From Candidatus Zhuqueibacterota bacterium 4484_87 (GTDB lineage: Bacteria; Zhuqueibacterota; Zhuqueibacteria; Thermofontimicrobiales; Thermofontimicrobiaceae), in NCBI GenBank assembly GCA_002085355.1, contig NATN01000036.1, positions 1 to 12,706 of the forward strand: 12,706 nt of DNA. The letters run 5' to 3'. This document shows, one piece after another, positions 8,477 to 12,706 of the stretch. The position numbers and the translations under genes were made by a program. The notes below the pieces were generated by a model. The model saw only the letters and a program-made list of their open reading frames with translations. It did not search any database and had not been told where the DNA came from. The stretch's first letter is position 1. Each line of letters opens with the position of its first letter.

Positions 8477-9730
8477 CTACCGATCACACTCGCCACCGAT
8501 CATGTTCACCGTTCCGAAGATCGGAATAATATCTGCCAGTTGATGGCCGATAATTATTTTATCAATTGCGCCCATGATCAAGAAACTCGGTGGGCGTACA
8601 TGCAACCGATACGCAGTTCCTGATCCGTCTGAAACAAGATAATATCCCAATTCACCATTGGCACCTTCCACGCAATGATAAAGCTGTCCTTTTGGCGGTT
8701 TGGGACCATCGATGACTAATTTAAAATGATTGATCAATCCTTCGATTGTCGTGTAAACTTCTGTTTTTTCCGGCAAATGAGCAAAATTGGCTTCTGCATT
8801 GACCGGGCCTTCGGGGATTTTATCGATGCATTGGAGACAAATTTTGATCGATTCCTCGATTTCGCGCATTCGTACATACCAGCGATCATAATTATCGCCA
8901 TATTTCCCGACCGGCACTTCCCATTCTACCTCGTCATATTTCAAATAGGGCATGGCTCTGCGCACATCATAAGCAACGCCGGTGGAACGCAGAAAAGGAC
9001 CGGTAATGCCGGCATTTATCGCATCTTCTTTACTGATCTCTCCGACTCCCTGCATACGATCGAGGAAAATACGGTTTTTATCCATCAAACCGTGGATGTC
9101 TTTCAGTAATGGAATATTGTCCAGTAGAATTTGTTTTGCTTTTTGGAGCCATTCTTTTGTGGCATCCTTAGCGACTCCGCCGATTCTGGCATAGCTGTAA
9201 GTTTGCCGGGCGCCGGAAAGCCAATTGAAATGTTCCCAGATAAAATCACGAGCTTGCATGAAGTAAAGAAACGGTGTCATCGCGCCTATTTCGCTACAAA
9301 TAGCTGCCTGACACGTGTAATGATCTGTAATTCTGGACATTTCCGCCAGCAAAGTGCGCAACCAGGAGCAACGCTCGGTAATTTCAATGCCGAACAATTC
9401 TTCTAATGCACCAACGTATCCAAAATTATTGATAAATGCAGAAACATAATTCAAGCGATCGGTATAAGGTAACGCGGACAGGTAAGTACGATTTTCACAA
9501 GTTTTTTCCATGCCGCGATGAAGGAAACCAGGCTCCACATCGAGATTGACAATTGTCTCGCCAACCAATTCCGCCACCATTTTAATCGTTCCGTGCATCG
9601 CCGGATGCGACGGCCCAATATTCACTTTGATTGGCTGATCGTGCGGACCAGCGATAGGAAGCTCAATGATCTCTTTCTTTTTCAGAACTTCCTCGATTTT
9701 ATATTTTGCAGGAATTTCAAAATCAGTCAT
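8477..9730 (-). CDS. nuoD: NADH-quinone oxidoreductase subunit D (49 kDa type)
   Basis: NuoD, related to the large subunit of NiFe hydrogenases, forms the quinone-binding site with NuoB. I chose ATG 9730 (417 aa): it overlaps the nuoC stop by 8 nt (ATGACTGA) and has GGAG with a 7-nt spacer. The frame extends ten codons further upstream inside nuoC, but those residues are not family-like. Motifs: NIGPSHPAMHG (38-47, with His42 and His46 of the quinone site), EPGFLHRGMEK (66-76), LPYTDRLNYVS (87-97, with Tyr89 a candidate quinone-binding tyrosine), and a C-terminus ending GGECDR, corresponding to the usual GEVDR end. Hydrogenase metal-binding cysteines are absent, as expected for complex I. It has 417 aa, a normal length for a stand-alone NuoD. 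Confidence 0.97.
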   Translation of the reverse strand: MTDFEIPAKYKIEEVLKKKEIIELPIAGPHDQPIKVNIGPSHPAMHGTIKMVAELVGETIVNLDVEPGFLHRGMEKTCENRTYLSALPYTDRLNYVSAFINNFGYVGALEELFGIEITERCSWLRTLLAEMSRITDHYTCQAAICSEIGAMTPFLYFMQARDFIWEHFNWLSGARQTYSYARIGGVAKDATKEWLQKAKQILLDNIPLLKDIHGLMDKNRIFLDRMQGVGEISKEDAINAGITGPFLRSTGVAYDVRRAMPYLKYDEVEWEVPVGKYGDNYDRWYVRMREIEESIKICLQCIDKIPEGPVNAEANFAHLPEKTEVYTTIEGLINHFKLVIDGPKPPKGQLYHCVEGANGELGYYLVSDGSGTAYRLHVRPPSFLIMGAIDKIIIGHQLADIIPIFGTVNMIGGECDR

Positions 9731-10280
9731 TTTCTTGCTCCGGATTTCGTAACTTAACACGGGGCTGCTCGCCCATTAACGGATAATCTTTGCGCAACGG
9801 ATGTCCTTCAAATTCTTCGTACATAAGCACGCGTCTCAACTCCGGGTGGTTGGTAAATTTTATTCCGAACATATCCCAGACTTCGCGCTCAATATAATAT
9901 GCAGCTTTCCACCACGCATAACTGCTAAGCACTTCTGGATGTTCTCCCCCACAACTGGTGATCACCCGAATGCGCCGATTGGTGCTGACTGAATAAAAAT
10001 GATACACCACATCAAAGCGCGTTTCCGAATACAAATCTTCCTCTCGCCCGGTCAGATTCGGCTTTTCAGCAAAATCACTGCTCAAATAATCAACGGCTGT
10101 GATATCCAGCAACATATCCATGGGATATTTAGAATGATTTTTCCAGAAATCAAAAAGCTCTGCCAGATCCTCTTTGGGAATGCGGACATTGGGCTGCCCG
10201 AACTGTTCCGTATAACCGGCATGGGGGAATTTTTCAAAAAAATCAGGAATGTCGTCTTTTAATAACCAATATTTTTCCAT
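9723..10280 (-). CDS. nuoC: NADH-quinone oxidoreductase subunit C (30 kDa type)
   Basis: NuoC is a structural subunit of the hydrophilic arm that joins NuoD to the connecting module. It has 185 aa, as a separate protein rather than the NuoCD fusion of E. coli. The C-terminal family signature is complete: EREVWDMFGIKFTNHPELRR (about 131-150) followed by FEGHPLRKDYPL (about 156-167). A weak ribosome-binding site (AGGT) lies about 10 nt before ATG 10280. It starts 12 nt after nuoB and its TGA stop overlaps the nuoD start. Confidence 0.97.
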   Translation of the reverse strand: MEKYWLLKDDIPDFFEKFPHAGYTEQFGQPNVRIPKEDLAELFDFWKNHSKYPMDMLLDITAVDYLSSDFAEKPNLTGREEDLYSETRFDVVYHFYSVSTNRRIRVITSCGGEHPEVLSSYAWWKAAYYIEREVWDMFGIKFTNHPELRRVLMYEEFEGHPLRKDYPLMGEQPRVKLRNPEQEND

Positions 10281-10292
10281 ACGATTGCAGAC

Positions 10293-10763
10293 CTATAAAT
10301 ATTGTTTAGAATTACGAATTTTCTCCTGCAACGCCATAATTCCGTCCAAAATCATCTCCGGACGCGGCGGACAACCAGGTACGTAAACATCAACCGGAAT
10401 GACCCGATCAGCTCCCTGCACCACAGCATAGTTGCGATAAAAACCACCGCTCACGGCACAGGCGCCGACAGCGACAACATATTTTGGCTCTGCCATCTGT
10501 TCCCAGACGCGTCGCAACACTGGTGCCTGTTTGTGGGTTATTGTACCCACGATCATCAGCATGTCTGACTGACGCGGCGAATATCGCGGCATGGCGGCGC
10601 CAAAGCGGTCTGTGTCATAGTGCGAGGAACTCACAGACATGAACTCCATAGCACAGCAAGCTGTACCGAAAACATATTGCCACAGCGAGTAACTGCGCGC
10701 CCAGCCAATAAATTTGTCCATTCGGGTTGTAATGACATTATCAAGAATTTTATCTTCACTCAT
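10293..10763 (-). CDS. nuoB: NADH-quinone oxidoreductase subunit B (N2 cluster, PSST type)
   Basis: NuoB holds the terminal 4Fe-4S cluster N2, which reduces quinone at the interface with NuoD and NuoH. I chose ATG 10763 (156 aa), which has a strong GGAGGT with a 9-nt spacer. The upstream ATG at 10820 lies within nuoA and would add 19 unconserved residues. Ligands are visible as the tandem Cys36-Cys37 in FGTACCAMEF, Cys102 in VGACAVSGGFY and Cys131 in VPGCPPRPE. Other conserved blocks are RFGAAMPRYSPRQSD and the loop around KYVVAVG. It starts 7 nt after the nuoA stop and ends 12 nt before nuoC. Confidence 0.98.
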   Translation of the reverse strand: MSEDKILDNVITTRMDKFIGWARSYSLWQYVFGTACCAMEFMSVSSSHYDTDRFGAAMPRYSPRQSDMLMIVGTITHKQAPVLRRVWEQMAEPKYVVAVGACAVSGGFYRNYAVVQGADRVIPVDVYVPGCPPRPEMILDGIMALQEKIRNSKQYL

Positions 10764-10770
10764 TCGATGA

Positions 10771-11139
10771 CTACCTCCATTCCAACGCTTTTCGTCGATA
10801 AGCGTAAATAAACGCCACAATCAAAAAGAATAAAAAGACGAAAATCTCTACAATCGCTACCGTGCCCATTGAACGTCCGACAATTGCCCAGGGATAAAGC
10901 AGAATCCCTTCCAGATCAAATAAAACAAATAACAGTGCTATCAGATAAAATCGAATAGCCACACGCCGGTTGTTATCCTGGATTAAATCAGAACCACATT
11001 CAAAAGGCGTGAATTTGGAAGGAAAATCTTTGCGATGTTTTTCCTTGGGACCCAACAGAGCGTTCAGAACTAAAATCAGCGCAGCAGTAAATGCGGCGAT
11101 CACTATCATCAACAGTACAGGCAGATATTGTTCTGTCAT
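10771..11139 (-). CDS. nuoA: NADH-quinone oxidoreductase subunit A
   Basis: NuoA (ND3-type) is a three-helix membrane subunit next to NuoH and the quinone tunnel. It has 122 aa, the normal size. Helix 1 (about 8-29) is followed by the long flexible loop with FTPFECGSD (the conserved Cys of the ND3 loop), then the helix signature RFYLIALLFVLFDLEGILL leading to YPWA, and a last helix ending in RRKALEWR. ATG 11139 is preceded by AGGGG with a 10-nt spacer. It is the first recognisable gene of the operon; a short leader ORF overlaps its start by ATGA. Confidence 0.97.
   Translation of the reverse strand: MTEQYLPVLLMIVIAAFTAALILVLNALLGPKEKHRKDFPSKFTPFECGSDLIQDNNRRVAIRFYLIALLFVLFDLEGILLYPWAIVGRSMGTVAIVEIFVFLFFLIVAFIYAYRRKALEWR
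10773..10778 (-). promoter_or_regulatory. Ribosome-binding site of nuoB (decides the start)
   Basis: GGAGGT on the minus strand, 9 nt before ATG 10763 and overlapping the nuoA stop codon by one base. It fixes the nuoB start at 10763 and not at the longer frame's ATG at 10820. Confidence 0.85.
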
Positions 11140-11279
11140 ATGCGGTTTTCCCCTGTTAATAATTTATACGGGTCTCTCAAAAATTTTGGAAGGAAAATAT
11201 TTTGAAGAAAATTGTGTTGGATAAAAGACAAAAAAACCCCTTTGCTCCTCACAAAGGTGAAGCTGCACATGTGACCCAT
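11136..11279 (-). CDS. Possible 47-codon leader ORF coupled to nuoA
   Basis: I do not recognise this ORF and it may be chance. It starts at ATG 11279, about 50 nt after the predicted transcription start, with GAGG 5 nt upstream (GAGGGGAAA before the ATG). It reads MGHMCSFTFVRSKGVFLSF and onward for 47 residues, ending in TGA that overlaps the nuoA ATG as ATGA, the coupling arrangement also used at nuoF-nuoG. It is rich in Phe (7 of 47), which could just reflect T-rich DNA, and shows no domain or signal peptide. Its codons 6-17 contain the terminator-like hairpin of the leader, so a translating ribosome would prevent that hairpin from forming. A role as leader peptide is an inference from position. 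Confidence 0.3.
   Translation of the reverse strand: MGHMCSFTFVRSKGVFLSFIQHNFLQNIFLPKFLRDPYKLLTGENRI
11230..11262 (-). promoter_or_regulatory. Terminator-like hairpin with competing hairpin in the nuo leader (candidate attenuator)
   Basis: On the minus strand CCTTTG (11257-11252), loop TGAGGAG and CAAAGG (11244-11239) form a 6-bp stem followed by GG and seven T (11236-11230), the shape of an intrinsic terminator. The overlapping segments CTTCAC (11262-11257) and GTGAGG (11252-11247) form an alternative 6-bp hairpin with a CTTT loop; the two cannot coexist. The element lies between the predicted promoter and nuoA, so it would act on the operon itself. A perfect 8-bp palindrome CACATGTG (11266-11273) lies just upstream. 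Function as an attenuator is inferred. Confidence 0.45.
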
Positions 11280-11336
11280 TTTCCCCTCGATTTGTCTTTG
11301 CAATTTAAAAATAATCAGTCAATATTTCAAGAGTCA

Positions 11337-11365
11337 AGTATATGAAGATTTTTTAAAAAAGTCAA
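11337..11365 (-). promoter_or_regulatory. Predicted sigma70-type promoter of the nuo operon
   Basis: TTGACT (11365-11360), 17-nt spacer that includes a T-run and A-run, then TATACT (11342-11337): each hexamer is one base from the sigma70 consensus and the spacing is ideal. Transcription would start near 11330 and give a 5' leader of about 190 nt before nuoA. The 9-mer TACTTGACT occurs at this -35 (11360-11368) and again just after the -10 (11332-11340), a 28-bp-spaced direct repeat that may be a regulator site or a second, weaker promoter. Confidence 0.7.
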
Positions 11366-11392
11366 GTAAAAAATGCATCAACCATCAAATTT

Positions 11393-11408
11393 TGTGAATT
11401 TTTTCACT
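11393..11408. promoter_or_regulatory. CRP/FNR-family-like palindrome upstream of the nuo promoter
   Basis: TGTGA-N6-TCACT on the plus strand, one base from the CRP consensus TGTGA-N6-TCACA, with the perfect inverted repeat GTGAA-TTTT-TTCAC. Its centre lies about 70 bp upstream of the predicted start, a class I activator distance. The AT-rich context makes chance occurrence possible, and the regulator family is an inference. Confidence 0.35.
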
Positions 11409-11569
11409 ATAAAAATCGTCCTTTGAGTCCGATTTGCTATTCCGGCATAAAATTCCTCAATTATTCAGTTATAAAGGCAGAATTTATGTGTGTGCAAATA
11501 AAGATTCAAATTTTTCAAAATCAAGGCAATCATATCCGGCTTGCATCAGACGACACGTTTTTTAAATAA

Positions 11570-11608
11570 AAAAAGCTGCGAATATCAAAAATATACCCGC
11601 AGCTTTTT
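11570..11608 (-). terminator. Strong intrinsic terminator, possibly bidirectional
   Basis: A perfect 11-bp inverted repeat, AAAAAGCTGCG with CGCAGCTTTTT, is extended on the minus-strand RNA by two G-U and three A-U pairs to a 16-bp stem with a 7-nt loop. Both flanks end in A or T runs (the T run continues beyond the stem on the minus strand), so it can act in either direction. It lies 22 bp beyond the stop of the YeeE/YedE-rhodanese gene and isolates that gene from the nuo promoter. Confidence 0.85.
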
Positions 11609-11621
11609 AGTTCGAGAAAAA

Positions 11622-11640
11622 GATGTAGATTAACTACATC
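11622..11640 (-). terminator. Secondary hairpin with T-run across the stop codon
   Basis: GATGTAG-TTAAT-CTACATC forms a perfect 7-bp stem whose loop holds the TAA stop of the upstream gene; five T follow. It would be a weak terminator or 3'-end protector in tandem with the stronger hairpin downstream. Confidence 0.5.
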
Positions 11641-12706
11641 CGCCCTGTTTGCGCACTTTTTTCTGGAGCTTCACTTTAGGCGTATATTCCAATTTAAAAT
11701 GCAAATGTTCTTTCTCAGGCTCGGCTGATTCATGATTACTGCCAAGAGCGGCAAAAAATATGTGCCGCAGTTTCCCCTGAGTTCCGGCAACAGCCTCTGT
11801 CTTGCATTTTTCATGGCCTTCGTGACCAAAAACGTCCAGCCAATTGTTAATACCTCCTTCGAGAATATAAACATTGGGAACATGCAAGGCTATTAGAATT
11901 TTCCAAGCCTCTGTTGCGCGAATTTCATCATTGCTCATTAATACGACAACTGTGTTATCGGGCATGTCCAGCAATTTTTCTGCCATTGCTTTCAAATTAT
12001 TCATATCCACCAATTTAGCATCTTTGAGATGAAACAAATTGTAATCGGCTTCTTTGCGGACATCGAGCATTTGCAACTTGATATCGTTGTTGTAGATCAA
12101 GTCCAACAATTCGCCAGGATGAATCTGTACCTGACGTTCGTCCAGGAGCACCTGTTTCTCCGGAGCCATCTTTTCCCAGAGATCCATTGGCGTCGGCTGT
12201 CCCACTGCCATAACAATGAGCGCCATTAAAATCATTGCGCCGGCACCAAACAGTTGCCACCGCTGAATTTTTTTGTTTTTCTGATCGCCAAATTTTCTTT
12301 CCAGAACTTCGGCGCCCCAAAACATAAGCAAAGCCATGATTACGACCAACAACACGACAACACCCGTGCTCAGACCAAGCCAATCCGGCAAAATGAATCT
12401 TCCCATGTAAGTGGAATTCCAGAAAGTGTCAATCTTTCCAGCAGTTTCGCCAAAAATAAAAATACCAAACAATGCACCGAGCACAAAAAACACACCATCT
12501 TTTCTTAAGGTTGCAACTGCAACCAGCGATGTGCCCGGTCAGTAGCCGCCGATAATAAAGCCGAAGCCCATGATAAAACCAGCCACGATCAACGGCACCA
12601 GATAGGTCGGATTCACGAAAATCACACTGTAATCCAACAGCTTCAATCCGGTGGACAGAAAAATCAGCAGCATAGCGACAATAATGCCGGTAAACATAGT
12701 TTTCAA
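11630..12706 (-). CDS. Selenocysteine-containing YeeE/YedE-family transporter with rhodanese-like domain (5' end missing)
   Basis: The frame is open from the window edge (12706) to TAA 11632 apart from one TGA at 12541-12539, giving 358 visible residues if the TGA is read as Sec (visible residue 56). Hydrophobic helices lie at about 4-20, 35-55, 74-86, 110-129 and 152-168. The motif GFGFIIGGYUPGTSLVA has Sec where YeeE/YedE proteins of this type have Cys (GG[YF]CPGTS). Family members import thiosulfate or are linked to selenium uptake. By the positive-inside rule (basic loops LRKDG and ERKFGDQKNKK cytoplasmic) the domain after the last helix would be periplasmic. That domain (about 195-295) is rhodanese-like: LDVRKEADYNLFH and NVYILEGGINNW are recognisable, but Ser258 replaces the catalytic Cys. 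Only two cysteines are visible, 301 and 357 (tail GGCS). If the TGA were a stop, the first 55 codons would be stranded. An apparent GTG start at 12493 has no support, since it lies inside the channel domain. The true start is outside the window; from memory of the family about 60-70 residues are missing. Confidence 0.85.
12509..12541 (-). promoter_or_regulatory. Candidate bacterial SECIS element with its UGA codon
   Basis: UGA (12541-12539) is followed after 14 nt by the perfect hairpin GGTTGC (12524-12519), loop AGTT (12518-12515), GCAACC (12514-12509). The loop G lies 22 nt after the UGA, within the range known for bacterial SECIS elements, and is followed by U as in the G-U that SelB recognises. 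From memory, the E. coli fdhF SECIS has GGUUGC-AGGUCU-GCACC at the same place, a strikingly similar upper stem. The hairpin codes for LVAVAT, so it is embedded in conserved protein sequence. A SelB-binding role is inferred. Confidence 0.75.

Larger units (their letters stand above)
11140..11629 (-). other. Non-coding region between the YeeE/YedE-rhodanese gene and nuoA
   Basis: A region of about 490 bases without a recognised gene, AT-rich. From the selenoprotein end towards nuoA it contains a strong terminator, an unexplained stretch at about 11409-11569 in which I see no gene or RNA, a CRP-like palindrome, the nuo promoter, and a leader with competing hairpins and a short ORF. These are listed separately. 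No tRNA-like or known riboswitch fold was recognised. Confidence 0.7.

Noticed and set aside
10764..10820. N-terminal extension of nuoB (ATG at 10820)
   Set aside because: It overlaps nuoA, is not family-like, and the strong GGAGGT points to ATG 10763. The same reasoning removes the longer starts of nuoD (9760) and nuoI (3852).
11170..11200. Possible second nuo promoter downstream of the attenuator (TATAAA on the minus strand near 11163-11168)
   Set aside because: The -10-like sequence has no acceptable -35 at the right spacing; such AT-rich hexamers are common here.
11414..11434. Inverted repeat AATCG...CGATT in the nuo upstream region
   Set aside because: Only 5 bp in each arm with an 11-nt gap; not distinguishable from chance.
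11630..12493. Stand-alone 287-aa gene starting with GTG at 12493
   Set aside because: The GTG lies inside a conserved membrane domain, has no ribosome-binding site, and the matching protein sequence continues upstream through the TGA. It is the 3' part of the Sec-containing gene.
12539..12541. Nonsense mutation or alternative genetic code at the TGA
   Set aside because: No further decay is seen, the codon is exactly at the conserved Cys, a SECIS-like hairpin follows, and three nuo genes use TGA as stop. A base error cannot be fully excluded without reads.

Overview
This window is almost entirely minus-strand coding sequence. Read from right to left it holds (i) the 3' part of a membrane sulfur-transport gene with an in-frame UGA, (ii) a non-coding stretch of roughly half a kilobase with terminators and a promoter, and (iii) a canonical respiratory complex I operon, nuoA-B-C-D-E-F-G-H-I-J-K-L-M, cut off inside nuoM at the left edge (nuoN is presumably beyond it). 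Separate nuoC and nuoD, the NADH-oxidising module nuoEFG, moderately AT-rich DNA and ordinary Shine-Dalgarno sites indicate a Gram-negative bacterium with a respiratory chain. The style of the Nuo proteins (short NuoG, NuoH with RIGANR, NuoD with ITDHYTC) reminds me of the Bacteroidota/Calditrichota/KSB1 side of the tree, but that placement is a guess.

Positions 1-11139: thirteen nuo genes, tightly packed with small gaps or 4-8 nt overlaps. All Fe-S ligands and proton-channel residues that I checked are present. NuoG is short (484 aa): it keeps all four N-terminal cluster motifs, including the optional N7 cluster, but has a reduced molybdopterin-like domain. The largest gap inside the operon (about 110 nt, nuoD to nuoE) can fold around the nuoE ribosome-binding site.

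Positions 11140-11629: this region contains a near-consensus sigma70 promoter (TTGACT-17-TATACT), an upstream CRP-like palindrome, and a roughly 190 nt leader. The leader carries an intrinsic-terminator-like hairpin that overlaps a competing hairpin. A 47-codon leader ORF with its own Shine-Dalgarno spans both and ends in an ATGA overlap with nuoA. Together these look like a possible transcription-attenuation leader for complex I.

Positions 11630-12706: the 3' end of a YeeE/YedE-type (thiosulfate/selenium-transport family) channel fused to a rhodanese-like domain. The frame is open from the window edge to 11630 except for one UGA, placed exactly where the family motif GG(Y/F)CPGTS has its cysteine. 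About 14 nt after the UGA is a perfect 6-bp hairpin (GGTTGC-AGTT-GCAACC) whose sequence closely resembles the E. coli fdhF SECIS. Because nuoC, nuoF and nuoL all end in UGA, the codon is not globally reassigned. The best reading is a selenocysteine-containing YeeE/YedE-rhodanese protein, the most interesting object in the window. Its rhodanese domain has Ser where the catalytic Cys should be, and its only visible cysteines are near the C-terminus, including a GGCS tail.
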